DNA of 64,000 nucleotides, taken from assembly GCA_040881665.1 (NCBI GenBank), contig JBBECT010000002.1, forward strand, positions 111,080 to 175,079, in the 5' to 3' direction. This DNA is from Actinomycetota bacterium. GTDB taxonomy: Bacteria; Actinomycetota; UBA4738; HRBIN12. The stretch's first letter is position 1, and the number at the start of each line of letters is the position of its first letter. The translations under genes and the position numbers were made by a program. Under the pieces are notes generated by a model. The model was given only the letters and a program-made list of their open reading frames with translations, was not told the DNA's origin and made no database searches. Positions 47,933 through 56,817 of the stretch are shown piece after piece.

Positions 47933-48807
47933 GCCCCGGTCGGATCGCGGCCGCGCTCGCCCTGCTGGCCGTCTCCGCCGTCCTTCACGCCGTCTGGAAC
48001 CTGCTTGCCAAGCGCGTTCCGTCTGGACTGCCGTTCGTGTGGTGCGTCTCGGCGACGAGCGCGATCGTCTTCCTCCCGGTGGCGGTGATCGCCTACGCCG
48101 TGGAGCGACCGACGATCGGCGGGCGGCAGCTCGCGTTCGTCGCGGTCTCCGGCTCGTTGCACGCGGTGTACTTCCTCGCGCTGCAACGCGGCTACCGCGA
48201 CGGCGATCTCTCGGTCGTCTATCCGATCGCACGAGGGACGGGTGCGTTGCTGGCGGCCACGGCCGGACTCCTGTTCCTGGGCGAGCAGGCGGATGTGCTC
48301 TCGGTGGGCGGCATCCTCCTGGCGGTGGGCGGGGTGTTCGCACTCACCGGAACCGGCCACGCGTTGCGGCGCGGCGAGCTCGCCACCGGGGCGGAGTGGG
48401 GACTGCTGACCGGCGGCGCGATCGCCTCGTACACGCTGTCGGATCGGTACGCGGTCACGGCGCTCGGCATGCCGCCCGTCGTGCAGTACCCCTTGACGGT
48501 GGTGATGCTCACGGCCGTGCTGACCCCGTTCGCCGCGCGGCGGCGCGCGGAGGTTCGCATGGTCTGCCGCGCTTACCGCGGCGCGGTCGTGAGGGTCGCG
48601 ATCATCTCCACCCTCGCGTACATGCTCGTCCTGACCGCTCTGTCGTTCGCTCCCGTGAGCTTCGTCGCACCGGCCAGAGAGCTGAGCATCGTGGTCGCGG
48701 TGGCGCTGGGCGCGCGCGTGCTCGGCGAGGTCGACGTCCGGCGCCGTCTGGTCGCCGCGGGGGCGATCGTGGCCGGGATCGCGGTCCTGACGTTGAGCCT
48801 CGCGTGA
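47929..48807 (+). CDS. DMT-superfamily (EamA-like) permease
   Basis: This 292-residue inner-membrane protein has about ten hydrophobic helices in two EamA halves. The first half starts AALALLAVSAVLHAVWNLLAKR and contains FLALQRGYRDGDLSVVYPIARGTGALLAATAG. The second half shows SFAPVSFVAPARELSIVVAVALGARVLGE. Such proteins export or import small metabolites such as amino acids or nucleobases. The substrate is unknown. The ATG overlaps the stop of the phosphatase gene by 4 bases, so the two form a unit. Confidence 0.88.
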   Translation: MSPGRIAAALALLAVSAVLHAVWNLLAKRVPSGLPFVWCVSATSAIVFLPVAVIAYAVERPTIGGRQLAFVAVSGSLHAVYFLALQRGYRDGDLSVVYPIARGTGALLAATAGLLFLGEQADVLSVGGILLAVGGVFALTGTGHALRRGELATGAEWGLLTGGAIASYTLSDRYAVTALGMPPVVQYPLTVVMLTAVLTPFAARRRAEVRMVCRAYRGAVVRVAIISTLAYMLVLTALSFAPVSFVAPARELSIVVAVALGARVLGEVDVRRRLVAAGAIVAGIAVLTLSLA

Positions 48808-48872
48808 GCCCGCGTGATTGAGGTGACCTGCGCTCGCCGGTACGCTCGGCTCGGCCGCCCGGGGAGCCCTCG

Positions 48873-49799
48873 ATGATCACGAATCCGTTCCAGCTCGAAG
48901 GCGAGTGGCTGCGCGCGCAACTGCATTGCCACTCGACGAACTCCGACGGGGAACTCACCCCGGACGCACTGATCGCCCACTACGAGTGGGCGGGATACGA
49001 CGTGGTCGCGATCACCGACCACTGGCACATCACGAAGCATCCCGGGACCGACCGCGTCCTCACGATCACCGGCGCCGAGCTGAACGCCGATCTGCCCGGC
49101 GACGAGCGCTACTGCGACCTCCTCGTGTACGGGATCGACCAGCTGCTCGACGACCCGGCCGTGCGTTCGAACAACTCCTTCCCGGACATGTCCACCGGCG
49201 CCCGGTGGGCGAACGAGAACGGGGGCGTCGCCTACCTGGCGCATCCGTACTGGAGCGGCGTGCGCCACGACCTGGTGGTCGCATCGGAGGGCCTCGCGGG
49301 GCTTGAGCACTTCAACGCAAGCTCACAGTCCGACGCCGATCGCGGCGACGCGAGCGCCCTGTGGGACGAGTCCCTCGAAGAAGGCGGTCCGACGTTCGGG
49401 CTGTGGACCGACGACGCGCACTACCCGGGGTTCGACCTCGATCGCGCGTGGACCTGGGTCCGCGCCGCCGAGCGCACGCCCGCCGCGGTGCTGGAGGCGC
49501 TCCGAACCGGGGCCACGTACGGCTCCACAGGACCGACGATCCTCGACGCCGTTCGCACCGAGACAGGGGTCGAGGTGCGGTGCAGTCCGGCGCGCGCCGT
49601 GCTCCTGCACACGAGCTATGAGCTCGGCGCGGGCGTGTGGGGCTCCCCGCGTCCGCGCGTCTGGTACGGCCGGGCACTGGAGACGACCCCCGACGGGCTC
49701 GTGACCGCGGCCCGCTTGGAGTTCGAGCAGCCGGTCGCGTTCGCGCGCGTCGTGATCCAGGATGCCGCCGGCGAACGGGCGTGGAGCAACCCGCTCTAG
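48873..49799 (+). CDS. PHP-domain metal-dependent phosphoesterase
   Basis: The 308-residue protein begins with the PHP motif HCHSTNSDGELTP, followed by VVAITDH, AYLAHPYW and WTDDAHYP. Together these give the metal ligands of a polymerase-and-histidinol-phosphatase domain. Stand-alone members hydrolyse nucleotide or sugar phosphates. The C-terminal 80 residues are beta-rich and less conserved. A TACGCT hexamer at 48841-48846 and a GGGGAG Shine-Dalgarno sequence before the ATG suggest a normal short leader. It converges on the ABC importer operon. Confidence 0.82.
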   Translation: MITNPFQLEGEWLRAQLHCHSTNSDGELTPDALIAHYEWAGYDVVAITDHWHITKHPGTDRVLTITGAELNADLPGDERYCDLLVYGIDQLLDDPAVRSNNSFPDMSTGARWANENGGVAYLAHPYWSGVRHDLVVASEGLAGLEHFNASSQSDADRGDASALWDESLEEGGPTFGLWTDDAHYPGFDLDRAWTWVRAAERTPAAVLEALRTGATYGSTGPTILDAVRTETGVEVRCSPARAVLLHTSYELGAGVWGSPRPRVWYGRALETTPDGLVTAARLEFEQPVAFARVVIQDAAGERAWSNPL

Positions 49800-49804
49800 C
49801 GGCC

Positions 49805-50749
49805 TCAGCGACGTCGGAGCTTGGGGTTGACGATCTCGTCGAGCGCGTAGCCGCACATCGTGAACGCGAGACACACGAGCATCACGCACACACCCGGCGG
49901 GAGCAGCCACCACCACTGGCCGGCCGTGAGCGCGCCCGCGTCGAACGCCTCGCCGATCGTCTGCCCCCACGAGACGCTGCGCGGGTCCCCCAACCCCAAC
50001 AGCGACAGCGTGGTCTCGGACAGGATCGCGAGCGCGACGGTCAAGATCGTGTTGGCGAAGATCACAGGGAACACGTTCGGGAACACGTGCCGGGTCACCA
50101 GGTGCCAGCTCCCCGCCCCGAGGGCACGGGCGCGCTCGACGTAGGGGCGTTCGCGGACGGTCAAGGTCTGGGCGCGAACGAGCCGTGCGGTGCCCGCCCA
50201 CGACGTCACGGCGATCACGAGGATGATGTTGGCGACCGAGGCACCCAGGATCGTCGCCATCACCGCGGCCAGCGCGATCCAGGGGATCACGAGGAACCAG
50301 TTCGTCAACGCGTTGAGCACCCCGTCGAGCCTGCCGCCCGCGAACCCCCCGGCGAGCCCGACGATCGAACCGATCAGCATCGTGCCCACCGTCGCGGTCA
50401 GTCCCACGAGCAGCGAGATCCGCGCTCCCCAGATCAGCAGCGAGACGACCGGCCGGCCGACGTCGTCGGTACCGAGCCAGAACTCCGACGAAGGTGCGGC
50501 GTTCAAGGGGTTCGTCGTGATCGTCTCGGTGGGATCGATGCTCGACGGGTCGGCGAGCAGGGGCGCCGCGACCGCGATCACCACGAACACGAGCAACGTG
50601 ACGAGGCCCGTCACCCCCATCGGACTGTGGCGGAACACGCGCCACACGTCGCCGAGCGACCGTCGCCGTCGTTGCCATGCGAGGCGCCGACCCGACACGT
50701 CGACGCGAGCCGATCCGGTGGCGTCGGGTTCGGTCGCAGGCGTGCGCAT
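49805..50749 (-). CDS. Peptide-type ABC transporter permease (OppC/DppC-like)
   Basis: This 314-residue permease has an N-terminal cytoplasmic part with the OppC_N pattern (LAWQRRRRSLGDVWRVFRHSPMGVTGL). The permease domain has about six helices and the EAA-type loop (YVERARALGAGSWHLVTRHVFPN) that contacts the ATPase. It pairs with the OppB-like permease encoded 9 bases upstream. The likely cargo is peptides or other solutes bound by the neighbouring family-5 binding protein. Confidence 0.9.
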   Translation of the reverse strand: MRTPATEPDATGSARVDVSGRRLAWQRRRRSLGDVWRVFRHSPMGVTGLVTLLVFVVIAVAAPLLADPSSIDPTETITTNPLNAAPSSEFWLGTDDVGRPVVSLLIWGARISLLVGLTATVGTMLIGSIVGLAGGFAGGRLDGVLNALTNWFLVIPWIALAAVMATILGASVANIILVIAVTSWAGTARLVRAQTLTVRERPYVERARALGAGSWHLVTRHVFPNVFPVIFANTILTVALAILSETTLSLLGLGDPRSVSWGQTIGEAFDAGALTAGQWWWLLPPGVCVMLVCLAFTMCGYALDEIVNPKLRRR

Positions 50750-50758
50750 GCGGATCCC

Positions 50759-51724
50759 TCAGCCCTCCCGGACCCGCGGGTCGAGGTAGCCGTAGAGGAC
50801 GTCGGCGATCAGGTTGAACACGAGCACCGACACCGTGAGCAGCAGGAACAACGCCTGCAGCAGCGGGAAGTCCTGCTGGCCGATCGCCTCGGCCGTCAGC
50901 CTGCCGAGACCGGGGAAGCTGAAGATGTACTCGGTCACCACCGCTCCTCCGATCACGTACCCGAAGCTGTACAGGACGAGGGTCATCGTCGGGAGGAGCG
51001 CGTTGGGAACGGCGTGCTTGCGGCGGACCTGCGATTCGTTCAGTCCCTTGGCGCGAGCGGTGCCGACGTAGTCCTCGCCCATCGTCTCAAGCAGCGACTC
51101 GCGCATCACGACCGAGTAGGAACCGATGTAGCCCAGCCCCAACGTGAGCACCGGGAGCACCAGATGATTGAGCACGTCGATCACATACGCCATCCCCGTG
51201 AGCCCGGGTGAGGAGTACCCCGCCGCCGGGAACCAGCCGAGCCAGCCGGAGAACACGAGGATGAACGCGATCGCGAGGACACCCTCCGGGGTGGAGTACA
51301 GGGCGAGCGAACCGATGTGGGTGACCTTGTCGAAGCCGCTCCCCCGCCGCCACGCGCCGCGGATCCCGATCCACAGGCCGAACACCATCGAGAAGATCGT
51401 CGACAGTCCCACGAGCAACAGGGTCGGCATGACCCGCTCGCCGATGATGTCCCAGACGGGCCGTTGGGTCCGGGCCGAGATCCCGAAGTCGCCGCGCAGC
51501 GTCGCGCCGACGTAGGTCACGAACTGCTGGCCGAGCGGCTCATCCAGCCCGAAGAGCTCGATCTGCTCCTGCTGCTCCTCGAGGCTGAGCTCCTGCTGGC
51601 GCGCGAGCAGCCGCACCGGGTCGCCGGGCATCACGCGGAACAGGAAGAAGTTGAGCACGAGCGCGAACACGAGCGTCCCGAGCAGCCCGAGGCACTTGCG
51701 GACGAGGTAGCGACGGACCCCCAT
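50759..51724 (-). CDS. Peptide-type ABC transporter permease (OppB/DppB-like)
   Basis: The 321-residue permease starts with the OppB pattern (YLVRKCLGLLGTLVFALVLNFFLFRVMPGDPV). It has about six helices and an EAA-type loop (YVGTARAKGLNESQVRRKHAVPNALLP). It follows the binding-protein gene by 33 bases and precedes the OppC-like gene by 9. No ATP-binding subunits are encoded next to it in this window. Confidence 0.9.
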   Translation of the reverse strand: MGVRRYLVRKCLGLLGTLVFALVLNFFLFRVMPGDPVRLLARQQELSLEEQQEQIELFGLDEPLGQQFVTYVGATLRGDFGISARTQRPVWDIIGERVMPTLLLVGLSTIFSMVFGLWIGIRGAWRRGSGFDKVTHIGSLALYSTPEGVLAIAFILVFSGWLGWFPAAGYSSPGLTGMAYVIDVLNHLVLPVLTLGLGYIGSYSVVMRESLLETMGEDYVGTARAKGLNESQVRRKHAVPNALLPTMTLVLYSFGYVIGGAVVTEYIFSFPGLGRLTAEAIGQQDFPLLQALFLLLTVSVLVFNLIADVLYGYLDPRVREG

Positions 51725-51757
51725 CCGCCTCAGCGCCGCCGGAGCGTTGCCCGCTCG

Positions 51758-53602
51758 CTACTCGCGGTCGTCGGCGTTCCCGCGGCGTCGCAGCACGAGC
51801 ACCGCCCCCGCGATCACGAGGGCGCCGGCGACCACCGCGATCCACACCGCGCCCGACACGCCGCTCGAACCGGTCGATGCCGTCGACGCGCCCTCGACCG
51901 GCTTCAGGTTGATGTAGGAGTACGGACCCCAGCCCATCACCAGGAAGCCCTCGGGCTGTGGAGCGGGCACGTACCCCTCGAACCGATCGTTCCGGTAGGC
52001 CTGCAGCTGGTTGTAGTAGTAGAGGACGAGCTCCGCGTTGTCCTCGTACAGGTATCGCTGCATATCCAGGGTCATCTGCTTACGCGCCTCCACGTCGGTC
52101 TCTACGCGCTGCTCCTCATACATCCGGTCGAACGCCGGATCCGAGTAGCACCCGTCGCTCCAGACCCCGCACATGTCGGTGGTGAACACCGACAGGATGA
52201 AGTCGGGATCCGGCTCGGGACCCCACCCCCAGACGTAGGCATCGAAGTCGCCGTTGCCCCACCTCGTGCCGGCCTCGCCGCCACCGACCACGTCCACGTT
52301 CACGAGGACCCCGACGTCTTCGAGCCAGCCGGCGATCAGCCGCAGCGACTTCACTGCGGCCGGGTCCGACGACTGAACGAAGGTGTCCAGTTCGAAGGGC
52401 TCGCCGTCGGGCATCTCGCGGATCCCGTCACCGTCGGTGTCGTCGTACCCGGCGGTATCCAGCAGCCGCTGCGCCTCGGCGGGGTCGAATCCGATCTCCT
52501 CCCCCGGCTCCGGGTCCCAGTGGTACGGCGACAGGGGCAGCGTCACCGAGGTGCCCACGGTCCCGGTCCCCAGCAGGACGTTGTCGACGAGGACCTGTCG
52601 GTCGATCGCGTGCGCGATCGCCAGACGCACGTCGGCGTCCTCGAGCGCGGGATTCGGGTCGGCCTTCTCACTCTGGCCACCGAAGTTGAAGGCGAAGTTC
52701 GTGAAGTACCCGGCGGTTCCCTCGTGGATCGTGATGTTCTCGTCCCCCTCGAGGGACCGCCACAGGTTCGGGTTCAGACCGTCGGCGATGTCGATCTCGC
52801 CGGACTTCAGCGCGGTGACCATCGCCTCTTCGTTCGAGTACACGCGGAACTCCACCCGGTCGATCGTCGGGGTCGTCCCCCAGTACTGCTCGTTGCGCTC
52901 CACCGTCCAGAACTGGTCGCTCTCCCACTCGGTGAGAACGAACGGCCCGCTGCCGACCGCGGGGACGTTCTCGAACGAACGCGCCTCCTCCAGCGTCATG
53001 TCTCCGTAGATGTGTTCGGGCAGGATCGGGATCCACGGCGGCGTGAGCGGGGCTCGGGTAGGTTCGGATGCGCGCCAGATCAAGGTCGTGTCGTCGGGCG
53101 CCTCGAACGTCGGCGGCTCGACGCCGCGCACCGCTCCGAGGTAGGCCTTGTAGAGGTTGATGTCCTGCTCGACGATGAACGAATAGGTGAACGCCAGATC
53201 CGCGGCCGTCAGCGGCTCTCCGTCGCTCCAGCGGACGCCGTCGCGGATCGTGATCTCCCACGTTCGCCCGCCGTCGCGGACCTCGTAGTCGGTCGCGAGC
53301 CCGAGGTCACCGGGCTCGAGCGTGACCGGATCGAAGTTGAACAGCATGTCGTAGGTCAGGAACAGCATCTCGTAACAGCCGCACCCACCGGCCGTGAAGA
53401 CGCTGGGGCTGTCGAGGTTCGTCAGGGTTCCGACCCGGAAGACGATCTCGTCATCGGGGGCGGCCGAGGTACCCGCCGGGCTGGCCCCGTCCTCCTGCGC
53501 GAGCGCCGCCATGGGGAGCGCGGTGACCATGGCTGCGAGCACCAGCGCGGTGACGACGCCGAAGCGACCGCCGAAGCGCCTGTTGCGGAGCGACCTGTCC
53601 AC
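51758..53602 (-). CDS. ABC transporter substrate-binding protein, family 5, with C-terminal anchor
   Basis: This 614-residue exported protein has a signal peptide (GVVTALVLAAMVTALPMAALAQ) and then an SBP_bac_5 fold. Family signs are LTYDMLFNFDPVTLEPG, WEITIRDGVRWSDGEPLTA, GSGPFVLTEWE and LAIAHAIDRQVLVDNVLLG. The C-terminus has a second membrane helix (VWIAVVAGALVIAGAVLVL) followed by RRRGN, so it is tethered to the membrane rather than lipidated. The GTG at 53602 is set by a GGGAGGGGAC ribosome site; the frame upstream to 54061 is antisense to the phosphatase gene. It is the first gene of the importer operon. Confidence 0.9.
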   Translation of the reverse strand: MDRSLRNRRFGGRFGVVTALVLAAMVTALPMAALAQEDGASPAGTSAAPDDEIVFRVGTLTNLDSPSVFTAGGCGCYEMLFLTYDMLFNFDPVTLEPGDLGLATDYEVRDGGRTWEITIRDGVRWSDGEPLTAADLAFTYSFIVEQDINLYKAYLGAVRGVEPPTFEAPDDTTLIWRASEPTRAPLTPPWIPILPEHIYGDMTLEEARSFENVPAVGSGPFVLTEWESDQFWTVERNEQYWGTTPTIDRVEFRVYSNEEAMVTALKSGEIDIADGLNPNLWRSLEGDENITIHEGTAGYFTNFAFNFGGQSEKADPNPALEDADVRLAIAHAIDRQVLVDNVLLGTGTVGTSVTLPLSPYHWDPEPGEEIGFDPAEAQRLLDTAGYDDTDGDGIREMPDGEPFELDTFVQSSDPAAVKSLRLIAGWLEDVGVLVNVDVVGGGEAGTRWGNGDFDAYVWGWGPEPDPDFILSVFTTDMCGVWSDGCYSDPAFDRMYEEQRVETDVEARKQMTLDMQRYLYEDNAELVLYYYNQLQAYRNDRFEGYVPAPQPEGFLVMGWGPYSYINLKPVEGASTASTGSSGVSGAVWIAVVAGALVIAGAVLVLRRRGNADDRE

Positions 53603-53757
53603 GAGCGTCCCCTCCCGTCGCGGCCTGCGACGGCTCGCCGGCCCGCACCGGGTTGCCGTCGGTCCACCGGGGCGACCGTCGGTCACCTCCGGCCGCCTAT
53701 GCAAGCACTCCCCAGTATGCGGGCTCAAGGCGGGCCGCTGACCCGGGGTCGCGTTGG

Positions 53758-53763
53758 TAGCCT
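53758..53763 (+). promoter_or_regulatory. -10 hexamer of the second IMPase-like gene
   Basis: TAGCCT, 6 bases before the GTG at 53770; same spacing as in front of its paralogue at 47144. Confidence 0.5.
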
Positions 53764-53769
53764 CCCCGC

Positions 53770-54597
53770 GTGCTGGAAGCCGAACTGTCCTTCGCGCTCG
53801 AGCTCGCCGACCGGGCCGACGCCCTCTCGATGGAGTATTTCCGGACCGACCTCCACGTGCGGGAGAAGCCCGATTCCTCCCCGGTGACCGAGGCGGACGT
53901 GCGCGTGGAGCGCCTCCTCCGAGGCGCGATCGAGGACCGGTTCCCCACCGACGCCGTGCTCGGGGAGGAGGACGGTCTCGACGGCGAGGGCAGCCGGCGG
54001 TGGATCCTCGACCCGATCGACGGGACCAAGAACTACGCCGACGGCGTCCAGGTCTGGGCAACCCTGATCTGCCTCGAGATCGACGGAGAACCCTTGCTCG
54101 GGGTCGTCAGCGCCCCGGCCCTCGGGGAGCGCTACCAGGCCGTTCGCGGTGAGGGCGCCATGCTCAACAACCGTCAGATCCATCCCTCGCGTGCCGACCG
54201 GATTGATCGCGCGTTCGTCGTGTTCAACGATGCGGCGGACTGGGTCGACGGCGAGTACGCCGCCGGCTTCGGGGACATCGTGCGCACGGCGCGTCGCGCG
54301 AGGGGGTTCGGCGACTTCTGGGGGCACATGCTCGTGGCGCGCGGCTCGGCCGACGTGATGCTGCAACCCTCACTCGCCACGTGGGATTGGGCCGCCCTCC
54401 AGGTCGTCGTGAAGGAGGCGGGTGGGCGGATGAGCACGCTCGAGGGCGACGTCCTGCGTCACGGCGGCAGCGTGCTGACGTCGAACGGGCGCCTGCACGA
54501 CGAGGTGATCGTCCGGCTCGCGCACGGGAGGCGCGAGTCACGCGTTCCCGGCCGCGACCCGCTGACGACGTCCGAGCCCGACCGAGGGGCTGACTGA
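53770..54597 (+). CDS. Inositol monophosphatase family enzyme (HisN-like), copy 2
   Basis: This 275-residue paralogue of the 47144 gene shares the KPDSSPVTEAD start, VLGEEDG, the WILDPIDGTKNY IMPase motif, GDFWGHMLVARGSADVM and WDWAALQVVVKEAGG. Its C-terminus is about 20 residues longer and unrelated. Either copy could be the histidinol-phosphate phosphatase or an inositol/sugar phosphatase; the sequence alone does not decide. The start is a GTG with TAGCCT 6 bases upstream. A strong GC hairpin follows the stop directly. Confidence 0.87.
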   Translation: MLEAELSFALELADRADALSMEYFRTDLHVREKPDSSPVTEADVRVERLLRGAIEDRFPTDAVLGEEDGLDGEGSRRWILDPIDGTKNYADGVQVWATLICLEIDGEPLLGVVSAPALGERYQAVRGEGAMLNNRQIHPSRADRIDRAFVVFNDAADWVDGEYAAGFGDIVRTARRARGFGDFWGHMLVARGSADVMLQPSLATWDWAALQVVVKEAGGRMSTLEGDVLRHGGSVLTSNGRLHDEVIVRLAHGRRESRVPGRDPLTTSEPDRGAD

Positions 54598-54619
54598 CCC
54601 CGGGTTCTCCGACCCGGGG
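54598..54619 (+). terminator. GC-rich terminator hairpin
   Basis: CCCCGGGT-tctccg-ACCCGGGG gives a perfect 8-bp stem immediately after the TGA of the phosphatase gene. A T-tract is absent, as is usual for actinobacterial hairpin terminators. Confidence 0.65.
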
Positions 54620-54651
54620 CGAAGAGGTTGCGCGATCCCGTCCGAGCCTCG

Positions 54652-54671
54652 TACTCTGACCGCAAGTCAGA
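54652..54671 (+). promoter_or_regulatory. tetR promoter and palindromic operator
   Basis: TACTCT (54652-54657) is a -10 hexamer. Overlapping it is a perfect inverted repeat, TCTGAC-N5-GTCAGA (54655-54671). A 17-bp palindrome on the core promoter of a tetR gene is the usual arrangement for autorepression. Confidence 0.55.
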
Positions 54672-54724
54672 CCGGGGAGGGCGATCCCCTTCCTGTTCGG
54701 ACCCGGGAACGATGGATCGGAGCG

Positions 54725-55441
54725 ATGATGCCTGACCTGAAGTCACACAAGTCGACGGCGCGCTCGGAGGCCAAACGCGAGCGGATCGTGGACGCCGCGA
54801 TGCGCAACTTCGCCGAGCACGGATATCAAGGGGCGCGGGTCGAGGACATCGCGAGCGAGCTCGGTATCGCGAAGGGCTCGATCTTCCAGCACTTCGGCAG
54901 CAAGTCCGGTCTGTTCTTCGAGGCGTACAAGAAGGCCGTGTTCGCGATGCCCGCCTGGCTCGACGCTCCGGAGTCGGTGCTCGAGGAGGGCTTCTTCAGC
55001 ACGGTGCTGTACTGGCTCAAGCGCACCGAGCACCTGATCCAGGACGACTGGGTCCCCAACCGGGTGCTGTTGATCGGCAATTACGGCACCGACCTCCAGC
55101 TCAAACGTGAGATCAACCGGTTCCTCGTGTCGGAGGATCCGTACGGAACGCTCGACTTCGTCGAGTACGGGATCGGACGCGAGGAGGTGCGCCGCGACGT
55201 CGATCTCGACATGGTCGTGTCGATGCTCGACTGGCTCGCCGAACGGTTCCAGGACGCCCTCGTCACCGAGGAGCTCGATCCGGGACTGTTCCATCGCCGC
55301 GGAGTGCCGAACCGAACCGACGTGCGGATCGAGCAATTCGCGACGCTGCTGCGCAGCGCGATCGGGACCACATCGGTGCGGGCGTCGGCGGCCGCGATCG
55401 CGACCGCCGACGAGGACGCCCCGGCGAACGCGGCGACCTGA
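54725..55441 (+). CDS. TetR-family transcriptional regulator, copy 1
   Basis: The 238-residue protein has a TetR_N DNA-binding domain at about 17-64. Key pieces are REAKRERIVDAAMRNFAEHGY-like helix 1 and the recognition helix region IASELGIAKGSIFQHFGSK. The ligand-binding half contains LDAPESVLEEGF and SEDPYGTLDFVEYGIGREE. Those blocks are nearly the same in the second TetR at 58137-58805, so the two are paralogues. It is the only gene after its operator-like palindrome and is probably self-regulated. The convergent amidohydrolase gene ends 16 bases further on. Confidence 0.88.
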   Translation: MMPDLKSHKSTARSEAKRERIVDAAMRNFAEHGYQGARVEDIASELGIAKGSIFQHFGSKSGLFFEAYKKAVFAMPAWLDAPESVLEEGFFSTVLYWLKRTEHLIQDDWVPNRVLLIGNYGTDLQLKREINRFLVSEDPYGTLDFVEYGIGREEVRRDVDLDMVVSMLDWLAERFQDALVTEELDPGLFHRRGVPNRTDVRIEQFATLLRSAIGTTSVRASAAAIATADEDAPANAAT

Positions 55442-55457
55442 GGGTCGCGGGCCGTTC

Positions 55458-56738
55458 CTACCTCTCGTCGTCGGCCCGGGTGTCCTTGACGATCTCGCCG
55501 CCTTTGATCACGAGGGCGACGTCTTCGAACGCGCCGATGTCGGCGAGGCCGTCGCCGGCCACCGCGACGAGGTCCGCGAACTTCCCGGGCGCGATCGAGC
55601 CCACGCGGTCGGACCAGTCCATGCACTCGGCGGCCACGATCGTCGCGGACCGGATCGCCTGCATCGGCGTCATCCCGAATCGGACCATGTACGCGAGCTG
55701 CTTCGCGTTCCATCCGTGGGGATAGATGCCGGAGTCGGTGCCGAAGCCGCATCTCACGCCGAGCTCCACCGCTTTGGCGAACCCATCGCGCTGCGCCTGG
55801 GTCGTCTCGGTGTTCTTGCGCAGCGTCTCGACCGGCCAGCCGTGTTCGCGGCCCATCTCGTCGATGTAGTCGCCGCAGTAGATGTCGGCGACGAGGTAGG
55901 TCCCGTGGTCGCGCATCATCGCGATCGCCTCGTCATCCATCAGCGATCCGTGCTCGATCGAACGGACCCCCGCGCGCACCGCCTGCTTGATCCCCTCGGC
56001 GCCATGCGCATGGGCGGCGACGAACGTACCGTGCTCGGCGGCCGTCTCGACGGCGACGCGCAGCTGGTCCTCGGTGAACTCGGGGGTGCCGGGGTTCGTT
56101 CCCTGTGTCATCACCGCGCCCGTGGCGATCACCTTGATGAAATCGGCATGGAAGTGCAGGATCTCGCGCACGCGCGTGCGCACCTCGTCCACGGAGTTCG
56201 CCACGCCGAATCGGAGATCCCGTGGAACCACCGCGTCGACGTCGGCCGCGAGCCCGGTCACGTCGCCCCCTCCCTGGGAGCAGGTGAGGTAGGCCCCGGC
56301 GCACAGCATCCGCGGCCCGGGGGTCCAGCCCGCCTCGATGCCGTCGCGCAACGCCACATCGACGAACGCTCGGAACGTGCCGACGTCGCGGACCGTCGTG
56401 AACCCCGCCTCGAGGGTGTTCCGCGCGTTGCGGACTCCGTTCATCGCCTCCTGGGCGCCGCTGCGCATCACGAGGGCGGCGTAGTTCGCGCCGGTCTCGA
56501 CCTCGGTCTGTCCGACGAGGTGCGCGTGCAGGTCGATCAAGCCCGGAGACACCGTGTGGCCCGAGAGGTCGAGGACCTCGATACCCGCCGGCAGGTCGGG
56601 ATCCGCGTCGGTCCACGGGCGCACCTCGTGGATCCGGTCCGAGGCGAGCAGCACGAGCTGATCGGTGCGCACCTCGCCGGCCTCGACATCGAGCAGCCGG
56701 CCGGCGCGGATCGCGGTGGTGATCGTCGCATCGGTCAT
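55458..56738 (-). CDS. Amidohydrolase (imidazolonepropionase/prolidase-like)
   Basis: The 426-residue metal-dependent hydrolase has a composite N- and C-terminal beta-sandwich around a TIM barrel. Metal ligands are His71 and His73 (LIDLHAHLVG), and the bridging Lys is in FIKVIATGA. Further ligands are in AAHAHGAEG and EHGSL, and the catalytic Asp is in GTDSG. This subgroup includes Xaa-Pro dipeptidases and organophosphate-acting enzymes. An amide or dipeptide substrate is likely and would suit the nearby peptide-type importer. The ATG has TAGGAT 7 bases upstream. Confidence 0.87.
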   Translation of the reverse strand: MTDATITTAIRAGRLLDVEAGEVRTDQLVLLASDRIHEVRPWTDADPDLPAGIEVLDLSGHTVSPGLIDLHAHLVGQTEVETGANYAALVMRSGAQEAMNGVRNARNTLEAGFTTVRDVGTFRAFVDVALRDGIEAGWTPGPRMLCAGAYLTCSQGGGDVTGLAADVDAVVPRDLRFGVANSVDEVRTRVREILHFHADFIKVIATGAVMTQGTNPGTPEFTEDQLRVAVETAAEHGTFVAAHAHGAEGIKQAVRAGVRSIEHGSLMDDEAIAMMRDHGTYLVADIYCGDYIDEMGREHGWPVETLRKNTETTQAQRDGFAKAVELGVRCGFGTDSGIYPHGWNAKQLAYMVRFGMTPMQAIRSATIVAAECMDWSDRVGSIAPGKFADLVAVAGDGLADIGAFEDVALVIKGGEIVKDTRADDER

Positions 56739-56745
56739 GCCGCGA

Positions 56746-56751
56746 ATCCTA
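56746..56751 (-). promoter_or_regulatory. -10 hexamer of the amidohydrolase gene
   Basis: TAGGAT on the minus strand, 7 bases before the ATG at 56738. Confidence 0.45.
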
Positions 56752-56817
56752 CGCGGGACCGAGCCCGTGCCGTGGGCTCGGGCCTGCCCCGGCCGTGACC
56801 CCGGGTCGCAGCGGCGG

